The notes: a model not told the origin generated them from the letters alone. 64,000 nt of DNA from Pseudomonas cannabina (GCF_900100365.1 NZ_FNKU01000002.1:119966-183965), one strand, 5' to 3'; counted from the first letter of the stretch, positions 29,001 to 37,213 are shown. A program made the numbers and translations.

Positions 29001-30309
29001 GCGTCTTGAACGTTCCCGAGGCATTAAAAAACGGCACCACCAGGGCACCGTTTCGTGTTTGACGAATGTCGGGCGTCGGGGGTATTCCCTTTCGCACCAG
29101 GTAGGGGTGCGCAGGGTCTGCGGCGGGCAGCCGGTCGTAAAGTCTCTTGGCAGCCAACGTCTGCTTGGCGTAGGTAACAGCGCGATCACGAGCGGCGTCT
29201 TCCTGGGCTTGCTTGGCCCCGGCCCGAATGTGCAGGCGGGTGATCGGATCAGACTCACCGCCAGTCGCCGCCCAGTTGGTCACATCCTTGGGCGAATCGG
29301 CACGATGGTAGTTGATGAACCAGCCAGCAGGGCGACGATCCAGAAAACCGCAATAGACGCCGCTTTTCTTGCCGTGCTTGTCATCGACCGTCGCGACACG
29401 CTGCCGACTACCGTCCATCACCGGCATGCCTTTGACGACCAGGCCGGCTTGAGTCAGTACATCTAGAAACTCTGATTCGGCGTCACCACCCCCAGCGCGG
29501 CGGCTTGGATCAGGCAACCAGGCGGTGATGCGATCAAGGTCACATCCAGGTCTGGCAAACCAAAGCTTTTCTTCTTTGTTCCAGGCAATGGCCGCACGAC
29601 CGTCACTGAGTCGTCCGGCAGACAGACGAGCCTTATCACGATCATCAGGCGGCACAGCCAGCCAAACCGGGTATTCGGATGTGCGAGGGGCTGTTTCAAT
29701 CTTGAACTGGGCATTGTCCGACGCCGGGAAGTTCTGTTGCGACCGGCTGCGGTCGTGCAACCCTTCGGCCACCATCGTCGTGAGGTTGATGAGGTCACTG
29801 ACCTGCATCGCACGCGTACGCTCTATGCAGGTTTCGCGAAAAGAACGGGCACCCTCGGCAACGTTGCCACGGATTGGTGAAACAATCCTTTCACAGGCAA
29901 AAGCAAAAACTTCCTCTGCCTTCATTGAGTCAGTCAACTGAGGATAAATCCTGGCAACCTCAGCCCAGAGAGCAGCCATGCCCGGATCATTGCGTGACTG
30001 GATGACGCCTTCTAGGACCGCTCGTTTTTCGGCGGGGTTGAAGGTGTTGATCCCATAATGTCCGAGTACTTCGTGCCTAAGAGTTCTTCTAAAGTGGTCC
30101 TCGTCACGAAAGTTGGAAATGGCAAATTCGGCTCGTCCTCTTCCTGGACGAAATGAACCGAGGATGGTTCCAGCGGCTTCTCGGGTGGCTTGCGGTCCAT
30201 AAAGCTCCTCCTGGGTTTCTCTGATCTTGTAGCTGATGGTGGACGCTACCGGGTAGGTCGCACAGAATTCAATCACTAACTTCTTCGCATGATCAATGGT
30301 TAACGTCAT
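26017..30309 (-). CDS. sogL: Sog-type transfer DNA primase, large polyvalent protein
   Basis: 1430 residues. The N terminus has a zincin-like motif (RHEVLGHYG, ~78-87), as seen in polyvalent proteins of phages and plasmids. A Toprim-type primase domain follows, with PYLVRKGIPP and the diagnostic EGYATA at ~475-480, the motif shared by RP4 TraC and ColIb Sog primases. A long Pro/Gln/Ala/Glu-rich linker (~600-880) comes next, then an LPD7-like domain (ALLTAARFYRGRIELTGSDEFKAKA, ~960-1000), a second linker and a C-terminal domain with several W/G-rich repeats. In IncI plasmids sog lies between traK and traL, as here, and the primase is sent into the recipient to prime complementary-strand synthesis. 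An internal start producing a short form, as for SogS, is possible but not seen directly. Confidence 0.85.
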   Translation of the reverse strand: MTLTIDHAKKLVIEFCATYPVASTISYKIRETQEELYGPQATREAAGTILGSFRPGRGRAEFAISNFRDEDHFRRTLRHEVLGHYGINTFNPAEKRAVLEGVIQSRNDPGMAALWAEVARIYPQLTDSMKAEEVFAFACERIVSPIRGNVAEGARSFRETCIERTRAMQVSDLINLTTMVAEGLHDRSRSQQNFPASDNAQFKIETAPRTSEYPVWLAVPPDDRDKARLSAGRLSDGRAAIAWNKEEKLWFARPGCDLDRITAWLPDPSRRAGGGDAESEFLDVLTQAGLVVKGMPVMDGSRQRVATVDDKHGKKSGVYCGFLDRRPAGWFINYHRADSPKDVTNWAATGGESDPITRLHIRAGAKQAQEDAARDRAVTYAKQTLAAKRLYDRLPAADPAHPYLVRKGIPPTPDIRQTRNGALVVPFFNASGTFKTLQYIPPEGEKFLFKDAPKQEHFLVVGGPLDPVNPILYAEGYATARSLNLATGLPVVMTIDAGNMVAVAKVLHQQYPDSRHLFMADFDHAKDVNKGLIMANEAAIAVGGQVLYPTFNDAEIALGFTDFNDLHQSRGLDAVREQTAPLIRQYEEITTMPTDSHTQSPDNTEQKVATPAQETLELDAAPAASIQVPDQSAPPQTRSSQPVASEASSVESQSPETAQVTEAPVGIDDAQVSTQPPLALSPAEQLASVEADPDASAIVDEQPKATMSVATDRNTPSDAPELTQPTSAEVVPEQSNETAQPDARSAQQQAPGEADPGSSANVDDQKRAAAPAATDQEMSSDAPVLNRPPLAAAEPEQSNETAQPAAPPAKQQASVEADPDTSPVAEDQPITAPAGPAQNEDNESLSDVEVPVSGALPRRFTTARKTGPAVVPDAIFVGAPIGADEPQPQASNIDKDALLARISREVQGDNSVLYKLDAEPAFVDRGSRLEMAQGAGQDDEKVIAALLTAARFYRGRIELTGSDEFKAKAIGLIAQHQINVEMKNPAQQMLLDDARNALKQPPVTLDAIHGDTPPPYGGPQPSQAQPSAPQPQQAAPASGHSSATASASTAYQPLDVEGLQRPLVQPAPPAQPDAPVINPPSAAPASDQPATSANQQVSPAIHQPFQAAKDGVTGKILKCGQQPFRFEPDKPVSTFITLRTKNGVETFWGKELAGLLRQTRVQPGKMVTLQWLGNFPVTVKVPRKNEQGVTVGYDDKDVHRNQWALKVEGNPAVRSGQDEGVKLGAYDAGRFAVVQQAWLAQLGVEAPLPTPPTDGLYWLTPNGEGSAKTGDELSAPRPPIDPNNTAGQPVISSWSQDGHLDMYLVRGDGPYLQGVVRQGDQIQHVLVSLPGRNDGPSMVFNAITPEGLLPIGTGNGINRSGGEPVSREHIAFKLEGDSAVRIGKLDAPGEVPPTLHALLGFDQRWKEENTLPKSAPTAAPSVQPSDPRPV

Positions 30310-30351
30310 TGTCTCTCGCCTCCATTATGGGCGCCATTTGCAATAGCAAGT

Positions 30352-30639
30352 TCATCGCTCCCCCCTTTCGGTAAAGCGTCGATACCACCAGGGCCGACCG
30401 GACATGCGCTTGCCGCGCATCAGGTAAGCCAGTCGCATCACCAGGACCTGGAACGTCCATCCAAAGAACGAGAGCAGCCGAAAGCCGCCAATAATGGCGG
30501 TGATGACGCAGAGCGTGATCATGCTGGGGAAGCGAAACCACGCCAGGTACAACAAGAACAAGGGGGCTGGTATGCCGTAGAGATTGAGAAGGCGTGAGGC
30601 GTCGCGCCAATAGCTCGGTTGCAGTTGCTGGTCAGACAT
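30352..30639 (-). CDS. traK: TraK (IcmT-like)
   Basis: 95 residues, with two close hydrophobic segments (LLNLYGIPAPLFLLYLAWF and ITLCVITAIIGGFRLLSFFGW) and an Arg-rich C terminus ending in RPWWYRRFTERG. This is the signature layout of IcmT/TraK. It precedes the primase gene, as in R64. Confidence 0.85.
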   Translation of the reverse strand: MSDQQLQPSYWRDASRLLNLYGIPAPLFLLYLAWFRFPSMITLCVITAIIGGFRLLSFFGWTFQVLVMRLAYLMRGKRMSGRPWWYRRFTERGER

Positions 30640-30667
30640 GGATGACTCCTATGCTGCGGTTGGGCCG

Positions 30668-30913
30668 CTAGCCCGATTCGTGATCTCCTTTTTTTGCCGG
30701 CGCGAGTTCCGGGAACTCAACCAGCAATGCCTTGTTGCCCTGGGCGATGTGTTTCATTACTGCCAGTCTGATGTTTTCACGCACGCTCCCTGTCGATACG
30801 AAGTACATGCCCCAGGCCTGATCGGGCGTGCAATGGCCGATCTGTTCCTCAATGTCTCGGAAGGCCTTGCATTCGTCTCGGGTTGAGCAGCACTGCTGAG
30901 CGTATTGGCACAT
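30668..30913 (-). CDS. Hypothetical protein, 81 aa
   Basis: Starts MCQYAQQCCSTRDECKAF, so four Cys lie in the first 15 residues, possibly a small metal site. The rest is helical and the C terminus is charged. GGGAGGGG precedes the ATG. It stands between nuc and traK on the same strand and has no R64 counterpart I recognise. Confidence 0.55.
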   Translation of the reverse strand: MCQYAQQCCSTRDECKAFRDIEEQIGHCTPDQAWGMYFVSTGSVRENIRLAVMKHIAQGNKALLVEFPELAPAKKGDHESG

Positions 30914-30949
30914 GACGTTCCCCTCCCTAGTAGTTTCATCACACCTTCC

Positions 30950-31501
30950 TCAATAAGTCGGCTGATAAGGCTGGCCCTGTACCCAGCGTGATTGCCAATG
31001 CTCCAGGTACACGCTGGCCACCGCAGGAACGTCCCACATCACCACCGCATTTTCGCTGTTGGCCTTGGCAGCCGAGGCCGAGTAGTTGAACGAGCCGGTC
31101 TCGACGTTCTGGCCGTCGGTGATGAACACCTTGTCGTGCTGAATCTTGTACGCACCGTTGGTGCGCACAGGGATTTGCGCGTTGGCCAGCAGGTTCATCG
31201 CAGCGCGACTGGCCCTGTTGTCGTTGCCATGGGCATCGACCACCACCTGTACATCGACGCCGCGCCGTTTGGCTTGCACCAACGCCTTGACAACGCTTGG
31301 AGAGGTGAAGCTGTAGGCCATCAGCCGTATCTGCTGCCGGGCTCGCTGGATCACATTGAGTACCAACTGCTCCGCGCTGCCCTCGGGTGAAAAACCCACC
31401 TGGATTTCCGCCGCCTGAACGGTAAAGGACAGATTGCACAGCAGCACCGAGGCCAGCAGCCCACGACTGAGCGGTCTGGTTAACGCCGATAGGGCAGTCA
31501 T
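30950..31501 (-). CDS. nuc: Periplasmic endonuclease Nuc (phospholipase D superfamily)
   Basis: 183 residues with a signal peptide (ending TVQAAE). It carries a single HxKx4D motif: His122, Lys124 and Asp129 in QHDKVFITDG, then GSFNYS at 136-141. A single HKD motif and this length match the homodimeric nuclease Nuc of IncN plasmid pKM101. The start overlaps the upstream gene's stop (ATGA). Its role in conjugation is not established. Confidence 0.87.
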   Translation of the reverse strand: MTALSALTRPLSRGLLASVLLCNLSFTVQAAEIQVGFSPEGSAEQLVLNVIQRARQQIRLMAYSFTSPSVVKALVQAKRRGVDVQVVVDAHGNDNRASRAAMNLLANAQIPVRTNGAYKIQHDKVFITDGQNVETGSFNYSASAAKANSENAVVMWDVPAVASVYLEHWQSRWVQGQPYQPTY

Positions 31502-32283
31502 GACTCGGCACTCTGTTCAAGAGCGCTGGGTACTTCTCGATGCGCTTGTGCTTGTTGCACCAAAGGCTCAGTCATGGCGTGGCCCCTCTTGGCAGGCTTG
31601 CAAAGGACTGCACCGAGATTTTCAGCGGCAACCTTGAGCCATTCGTTTGCATCACGCATGGCACCGGCGTCTATGGCTGTGTCGGTCTTGTCCTGGCGGC
31701 ACAACATGAGAAACTCATAGGCTTTCTTGACCTGATCGATCTGCTCCCGACTATCCTTCTCCGACCCAGCCAGTTCGGCCTTCAGCTGCTCGATCTCGGC
31801 CTGGAGTGAGTCGACGATTTTCGGAGCCTTGCCAGAACCAATTGGCGAAGCCTGCACTATTGCTGCCAGTACCTGCGCCATGTCGTTCCACGAAACACCT
31901 ATGAACTTTCCATCAGGAGCGCACAGCTCCAGTAACTTCTCTCCGCCGCGCAGGCACATGAGATGCGTCGGCTCAAAGATGGATTCGAATCTGGCGATTT
32001 CGCCTTGCAGGAATTTGATCCGGTCCCGACTGCCTGCCAGGAGGCAGCGAAGTGTCTCTATCTCTTCGAATTTGTTGCTCATTTCAATTCCTTCGCGCGT
32101 TGCGCATAGAGGGTCTGACGCTGCGTCGAGCAGGCCTTGTGGTTTCCGCATTACCTAGGGATGGGGGGCATCCTTGCCTGCATTTCGAAGGTCGGCTTCA
32201 GGTCGAGCAGTGCTTCCACCCGAACTGGGCCACGCCTTGTTTGCCAGACTGGCGGGACTAAACTGCACCAAAAGCTCAATCAT
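31498..32283 (-). pseudogene. Unknown coiled-coil gene coupled to traJ, with in-frame amber
   Basis: An ATG at 32283 overlaps the traJ stop (ATGA) and opens a 261-codon frame interrupted once by TAG at codon 43 (32155-32157, in CCC TAG GTA). The following part (MSNKFEEIETLRCLLAG...) contains a coiled coil at ~195-235 of the full frame (VDSLQAEIEQLKAELAGSEKDSREQIDQVKKAYEF). If the first part is not translated, an ATG at 32082 with AAGGAA upstream would give an intact 194-residue protein, so the gene may still be partly functional. No family recognised. Confidence 0.6.
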
Positions 32284-33461
32284 GGCGTGGCCCGCTGTTC
32301 GAGTTCCCGCAATTGCGAGGCGGTCATGGCCACCGCCAGTTCACGCCGGTCAATGCGACCTTCCAGATGAAGACGCCAGGCCTGATCAGCGAAGCGTCGT
32401 TGCTCCAAGCGAATAATGGAGTCGATATGCCGACCCCATTCGGGGTAAGGCATGCTGGCCAGCTTGGCGCGCAGCCCATCATCGAAGATGATGTATTCGC
32501 GCACGGCCTGACGTTTGCCATCGGTGGTGCGCAGCAGCTTTTGCACGATGATGTATTGCAGAACGCTCAGTAGATCGTGGGCCGTAGCCTCGCGCATTTC
32601 CGAGGGCACCATGGTCAGGCACCGTGGAATGGCCTCTCCAGGTGAATGGATGTGCAAGGTGCTGAGATTGAAATGGCCCACCTGTCCGGCCAAAACGGCG
32701 GCCTGGAAGGTCTCCAAATCCCGCATTTCACCCACCCCGATGATCGACGGTGCCCGGCGAAGATCTGCCCGAATGCCTTCGGCATAGTTGGCAACGTCTC
32801 GACCTATCTGCAGCTGCGTCGAGGCCAATACATCCCCTGGACGCGCGAGAATGAATTCGATCGGGTCTTCGATCGTGGTCACCTTGCGGTCAGGATCGGT
32901 GTCCAGGCAAAAGCGATAGATAGCGGCCGCCTGGGTACTTTTACCCGACCCCGTGATTCCACCAATGAGCCCTAGACCATTGGACGGCAACAACGCTTCG
33001 AACAGATCTTCTTCCAGCCCCATCTTTGTTAGATCCGGGATATCAGATGGAATGATCCGCATCGTCAGGGCGATGGTGGCGTCCAGCCGCCCAGCAGTGG
33101 CCTGCACAAAGTTGCAGCGAAAGCGTAATCGCTCGCCACGCTCCAGGCCGTAGCGCTGGTTGATGTCGCCATCCAGTTGTATGGCCCGGTCTACAGGGCG
33201 ACCACCGCGTACCGTCGGCCGGATTTCAGGGCTGAACAGATCATCGAGGAGCTTGGACCACGTATCGTCAGCCAGCACAAACCGGCTGGCCTGGCGCAAG
33301 CGACCTTGATGCCCGACCACCAGGTGGTTACCGCCCTAGATGTGAATGTCGCTGGCTGACTGCCGTGCACACCAGACGAAAAAATCGCGCAAGGTGTCTG
33401 CATTCAGCCCGTCTTCAAAAGCGTAGGGGGCAAAATCCATTGTCTGTGTCGTCTGGGTCAT
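32280..33461 (-). pseudogene. traJ: TraJ (DotB-like PilT/VirB11-type ATPase) gene with in-frame amber
   Basis: The ATG at 33461 overlaps the traI stop. The frame encodes ~393 residues but has TAG at codon 42 (33336-33338), in the sequence SDIHI-stop-GGNHLVVG, where related ATPases carry a Gln or similar residue. After the stop everything is intact: Walker A GGITGSGKS (~166-174), the Asp box TTIEDPIEF, GEMRDLETF, and the His box HFNLSTLHIHS. DotB/TraJ powers assembly or substrate transfer at the inner membrane. No good internal start precedes the conserved part; a weak one is near 33320. Confidence 0.85.
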
Positions 33462-34258
33462 GGCTGCACCTTGCGTATCACCGGATGCCACTGGGTTTTG
33501 TCAGGAACAAAGCCGGCGTTCTCCTTGAGGCTTCGTACGCGATCGCCCGTGGTCAGCTTCTGCCGATCCCCCGTCACGGTCTGCTGTTGATCCGTGACGA
33601 CCGGCGCCGTGATGAACCCCTGACGCAGTAACTGCGAGTACATCAGCATGCCCCGGTAATCTCGGGTCAGGCGGTTGAAATTGGCTTCAAGGATCTGATC
33701 GGCACTTTGCCGCCCTTCACCCCAGCCCTAGCGGACCGCCGCTTGCCAAAGCGCCTTCTGCAAACGGTTTTCAGGTGTGACTGACACGGCGTCATCAGGG
33801 CTCGACGATGACAGGCCCGCCATCAACCAGGTACGCCACGACGGTGGATTACTGACGAACCGTTCGGGCACGATGATTTCGTAAACATGGCTCGCAGTGC
33901 GTATCTGCCGTGGCGTGATATGGGCCACGTCCACCGCCTCGTCGATGACCGGCGGTAGCCAGCCTTCACGGCTGATCAGGGTCCGAAAGTCATACAGGCC
34001 ATTGAGTCGCCCGATCTGCCCCTCCAATGCCTGGCGTAATTCCCACGCGCGCTCAGCCTTACCGCCGCGAAACCCTGTATTGCGTCCCGATTCCTCCAGC
34101 AGTTGTCGCCGCGATTCGGTCACGTCTGCTGACGGCGGGTCAACGGGGGCAAGATAGCTTTCCAATGGCGCCGGCGTGTCGGAGGGTGTGGAAGGTGGCG
34201 TATGTCCACACCCTTGCAGGCCCTGCAACAGGACAAGCGTCAGAATTGATTTTTTCAC
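33458..34258 (-). pseudogene. traI: TraI (DotC-like lipoprotein) gene with in-frame amber
   Basis: A 267-codon frame starts with a lipoprotein signal (LLQGLQGC, lipid Cys17) and has the DotC/TraI body (VDVAHITPRQIRTASHVYEI...). It carries TAG at codon 177 (33728-33730, CGC TAG GGC). The same frame continues to a TGA overlapping the traJ start, with DotC-like residues (QILEANFNRLTRDYRGMLMYSQLL...FITAPVV). The length without the stop fits R64 TraI. DotC is an outer-membrane core lipoprotein. The truncated product would lose the last third. Confidence 0.85.
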
Positions 34259-34728
34259 TGACGCCCTCCCGCCTTCTTGGCAGGCTCCGCCTGCGCAAAG
34301 GCCAGGGTCAGTTGCCCTGGAAGCTGGGTCAGGGTCGCACGCCAGGCTGTTTGCATCTCGATCAGGCGCAACAGATTCGCATAGGAGATTCCATTGACCT
34401 TGAGGTTCACCGGCAAGGGCAGGCGCACGCCGGTCCAGGCAAACGTCTGACCGCGCTGGCGGGCCAGATGGGACAGCAGCTCAATCGCGTCACCGCTCCA
34501 GTCAACCGCGACCATATCGCTCTGAGCACGGATAGCATCGGTCGGCAGGCTTGACCGTGTATTGATCACACCTTCCATCCACAGCGTTTCTTGCTGTAAC
34601 GCAACCCGATCAAGTACCGGCGCAGCTGTCGCAGAAGGCGTAGGAGCCGCCGGCGGCTTCTCACAAAAACTCTGGCAGCCAGACAGCAGCAATGCCGCCG
34701 CCGGCGCAGCCCAAAGGGAGTATTTCAT
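34255..34728 (-). CDS. traH: TraH (DotD-like lipoprotein)
   Basis: 157 residues with lipobox LLSGC (Cys18). The C-terminal ~90 residues form the secretin-N-like fold seen in DotD (DAIELLSHLARQRGQTFAWTGVRLPLPVNLKVNGISY). It forms the outer-membrane complex with TraI and TraN. The stop overlaps the traI start. The frame is intact. Confidence 0.83.
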   Translation of the reverse strand: MKYSLWAAPAAALLLSGCQSFCEKPPAAPTPSATAAPVLDRVALQQETLWMEGVINTRSSLPTDAIRAQSDMVAVDWSGDAIELLSHLARQRGQTFAWTGVRLPLPVNLKVNGISYANLLRLIEMQTAWRATLTQLPGQLTLAFAQAEPAKKAGGRQ

Positions 34729-34764
34729 CGATAGTCTCCTGACACCCCAAACCGGGCGCAGTCA

Positions 34765-35256
34765 TTAACGGATAGCGAGGTGGGCCGGTGCAGCGCCCAA
34801 TGCTTTGAGGCGGTCGTAGACGTTGCGCACTTGCTGCGCGTAATGCAGGCGCCGTTGCTCCTGGCGTTGCGAAGGGTCAAAGCCTGCGTTATACGAACCT
34901 AGGCAACGCCAGGTATTGCCGCACACACGAAGATGTTGAGCCAGTACCCAAGCCCCCGCCTGAACGTTAAAGCAGGCGTTGGTGAGCAGGTCCTCCGCTC
35001 GCGTGATCAGTCCCATCCTGACCAGCCGGTTAGCGTTGCGCGTGCTGATCTGCATGACGCCGTAGTCGGTGCTGAGCACTTTTCCAGACGAATCGCGGTT
35101 AAGGTTCACTGCATCAGGCTGCAGCTTACTTTCCTGTATGCCGATCGCTTGCAGTAGCACCGGATCAACTCCATAGCGCTGGCCAGCCTCCTGGAAGCAG
35201 AAAGCAGAGGCCTGCAACGGCGCCGACAATGCCAAAACCAGCCATAGGCAGCGCAT
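34765..35256 (-). CDS. Lytic transglycosylase of the transfer system
   Basis: 163 residues with a short signal peptide (MRCLWLVLALSAPLQASA). It is an SLT-fold enzyme, with catalytic Glu42 in AIGIQESKLQPDAVN, then TDYGVMQIS and a CLGSYNAGF segment near the end. Locally opens the peptidoglycan for channel assembly. Similar genes occur next to traH or in pil operons of IncI plasmids. Confidence 0.88.
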   Translation of the reverse strand: MRCLWLVLALSAPLQASAFCFQEAGQRYGVDPVLLQAIGIQESKLQPDAVNLNRDSSGKVLSTDYGVMQISTRNANRLVRMGLITRAEDLLTNACFNVQAGAWVLAQHLRVCGNTWRCLGSYNAGFDPSQRQEQRRLHYAQQVRNVYDRLKALGAAPAHLAIR

Positions 35257-35258
35257 GG

Positions 35259-35531
35259 CTAACCCCCGGCAACAGGCACAGGCCTGACGGGAGCTTTGAC
35301 TGCGGGAGCCTGTGCTTTAGCGGTCGTTTTGACCTGTGCTGACACGGGAGCAAAGGAAGGAACAGCGCTGGTCTGGTGCAACCGGCTCTGCGCCTGGCTC
35401 ACCGAAGAAGCGCTCTGTCGGATCAGCTCATCCACCCGTTCCCCCGCCGGTTCCTGTGCGAACTTGGCCGTCGGATGGCTGCACCCTGACAGAGAGATGA
35501 GCAGCACGGAAAAAAGGAGTCTCTTTTGCAT
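35259..35531 (-). CDS. Small lipoprotein, 90 aa
   Basis: Lipobox SLSGC (Cys17), followed by a Ser/Gln-rich helical stretch and an Ala/Pro/Val-rich tail (KTTAKAQAPAVKAPVRPVPV) that may cross the peptidoglycan. Two bases separate it from the transglycosylase gene. No family recognised. Confidence 0.6.
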   Translation of the reverse strand: MQKRLLFSVLLISLSGCSHPTAKFAQEPAGERVDELIRQSASSVSQAQSRLHQTSAVPSFAPVSAQVKTTAKAQAPAVKAPVRPVPVAGG

Positions 35532-35548
35532 TGCGACCTCCTCAATGA

Positions 35549-35755
35549 CTACCTTTTGGAGTCATCAACCATTTTTTGGATAGCCGCTTCCAGGAAGTTA
35601 TCGATCAGGTAGCGAGCCACTACGGAAGGAGAGATTTGCCGAGGACTGTTGGTTTCATAACTCACCCGTATGGCGGCTTTGTTGAGCGCATCGACCCTGA
35701 GCGGCTTAATGTAGACGCTGGTGGTCTTGGTGGTTGCTTCTTCAGATGGCGCCAT
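35549..35755 (-). CDS. Small protein with possible ribbon-helix-helix fold
   Basis: 68 residues from the ATG at 35755 (GTAGGAG upstream). A strand-like TTSVYIKPLRVDAL followed by two helices could be a ribbon-helix-helix DNA-binding fold. It is the first gene after the terminator downstream of traB and thus the first that antitermination would switch on. The family is not identified. Confidence 0.55.
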   Translation of the reverse strand: MAPSEEATTKTTSVYIKPLRVDALNKAAIRVSYETNSPRQISPSVVARYLIDNFLEAAIQKMVDDSKR

Positions 35756-35784
35756 GGGAACTCCTACATATTGTGTGAACGCAA

Positions 35785-35816
35785 AAAAACACCGCCTGGC
35801 AAAGCCCGGCGGTGAA
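35785..35816 (-). terminator. Intrinsic terminator after traB
   Basis: On the minus strand the stem CACCGCC/GGCGGTG surrounds a loop and is followed by seven T, the form of a strong intrinsic terminator. It lies between traB and the rest of the transfer operon, so transcription from a traB promoter must pass it to reach traH and the genes beyond. Confidence 0.75.
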
Positions 35817-35843
35817 ATGGAAAATCGTGGGAAGTGGTAATGC

Positions 35844-36377
35844 CTAGGCGGCACGTACCCTCGAATAGCAAAGGGTTCCGTGGCGCCTGACAAGGCGCTC
35901 CAGCGCTGCGTCCTGGGCCAGGAGCGCAAGGAAAGCCGCTCTACGCGCAGCTTCAGATTTCATGTCGATGATCAGACGCAGCGTTTTTTCCAGCTCTGTC
36001 GGCAAATTACGAAACTCGATGCAATCAAGCGCACGGTTGGAACGAACCAAAGCCGCTGCCTTCAAGCCCTCTACTGTGCTGTCCTGCATGACACACGCTT
36101 GACCGCCGAACTCACACGTTTGACCGCCGAACTGAACAAACCCACGGGCGCCGTTCAACGCGGTGATGGTGGTGGTGTGCGTCACTTGGGGATCGAAGCG
36201 CAGCAGCAGGTAGCCAGGAAACAAACGCACCACCTTCTCTGTCGATGAAGGGCGATCAGGACGTTTGCGGTAGGTAATGCTTTCGGGGGAATACACTTCC
36301 ACATCCAACCGCTCGATCGACGTGATAAGTGACTGATACACGGAAGAATTGTGCATCAAAACACGCCAATTTTTCAT
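35844..36377 (-). CDS. traB: TraB-like NusG-family antiterminator
   Basis: 177 residues from the ATG at 36377 (AAGGTTCTGAG upstream). The N-terminal ~90 residues have the NGN plan of NusG/RfaH proteins (MKNWRVLMHNSSVYQSLI at the start, then VRLFPGYLLLRF). R64 TraB, the positive regulator of its transfer genes, is a NusG relative. The middle carries a small tandem repeat (FGGQTCE, FGGQACV). The stop is TAG in CCTAGG, the same context as the amber codons elsewhere in the operon, but a terminator follows directly, so I take it as the true end. Confidence 0.8.
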   Translation of the reverse strand: MKNWRVLMHNSSVYQSLITSIERLDVEVYSPESITYRKRPDRPSSTEKVVRLFPGYLLLRFDPQVTHTTTITALNGARGFVQFGGQTCEFGGQACVMQDSTVEGLKAAALVRSNRALDCIEFRNLPTELEKTLRLIIDMKSEAARRAAFLALLAQDAALERLVRRHGTLCYSRVRAA

Positions 36378-36622
36378 ACTCAGAACCTTTCGATCAGGCG
36401 CTCTTTCGAATTCCCAAACCGCTGAGCGCAGGGGCGAGTGATGTGCTGATGAGAACCAGCTCCATCCATCTCTGGGTAATGGGTGACCGACAGGAGATGG
36501 ATTTCTAGGGAACAAAATAAATCAGTCGATAGTAAAAGCAAACACATTACGACCTAAAGATACAGAAGTGGCCTTTTTATGAAGCCAAGCTTATGAAATT
36601 ATTGATTTTTTTTGGAGACACT
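36378..36622. promoter_or_regulatory. Divergent control region between traB and an XRE regulator
   Basis: About 245 bases separate the start of traB (minus) from that of an XRE gene (plus). The part nearest the XRE gene is AT-rich. Promoters for both genes must lie here. I could not mark -35/-10 boxes or operators with confidence. Confidence 0.5.
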
Positions 36623-36964
36623 GTGGACAGTCTAAGGAGCGTAGTCGGAGCAAAAATCAAGGTCCTCCGGAAAATGGCCGACCTGAGTCAGGCTGAGTTA
36701 GCCGCACTGATAGGGTGTGATGCTCCTATCATCGGACGATATGAAAGAGGCATACACATGCCCAGCATTGAACAATTGATTAAGCTTTCCACTGCCCTGA
36801 AGGTATCTCCAGCTGAGTTACTCCCAAATCAAGATGATGAAATCCGACAACAGCTAATTAGCTTAAGATCGCAGCTTTCCCTAATAGGAATGAAAATCGA
36901 CTCCCCGGTAATCTTGGAAAAAATAATTGATCATGCAAAAAGCTTAGACCCTGATCTAGACTGA
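36623..36964 (+). CDS. XRE-family transcriptional regulator
   Basis: 113 residues from a GTG at 36623, preferred because GGAGA stands just upstream; an ATG at 36593 would add ten residues without a ribosome site. The HTH region is IKVLRKMADLSQAELAALIGCDAPIIGRYERG (~12-43), followed by a standard helix set and an acidic tail. It is divergent from traB, so it is a natural candidate for a repressor of transfer genes; that is inferred from position. Confidence 0.8.
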   Translation: MDSLRSVVGAKIKVLRKMADLSQAELAALIGCDAPIIGRYERGIHMPSIEQLIKLSTALKVSPAELLPNQDDEIRQQLISLRSQLSLIGMKIDSPVILEKIIDHAKSLDPDLD

Positions 36965-36965
36965 C

Positions 36966-37163
36966 TTAAAAGTCAAAAATATTAGCACTTTCAACTGAAA
37001 GCTCGTCGATAATTTGTCGAATCCTTCTGCACCGGGTAGCTTGACACTTCAAAGACTCTTCATCTTTATAAATAACATCATCACTCGCTATATAAAAATA
37101 TATCCTTGCCATTTCAGACAAGGAATGTAGCTCTTGAGCTTTCTTTGCTACTTCTTCAATCAT
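36966..37163 (-). CDS. Small hypothetical protein, 65 aa
   Basis: A helical, acidic protein (MIEEVAKKAQELHSLSEMARIYFYIASDD...) with two Cys in CQATRCRRIRQ. Unusually AT-rich for the window and converging with the XRE gene. No family recognised. Confidence 0.5.
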   Translation of the reverse strand: MIEEVAKKAQELHSLSEMARIYFYIASDDVIYKDEESLKCQATRCRRIRQIIDELSVESANIFDF

Positions 37164-37213
37164 ACCTTAATCCTCCTTCCCAGCTTTCCGCAATTTACAA
37201 TTCCAAAGATTAA

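Noticed and set aside
24831..33730. CTAG at the amber sites as footprints of IS or MITE excision
   Set aside because: A footprint would leave extra bases and shift the frame. At these sites the frame is kept on both sides, so single-base substitution explains them better.
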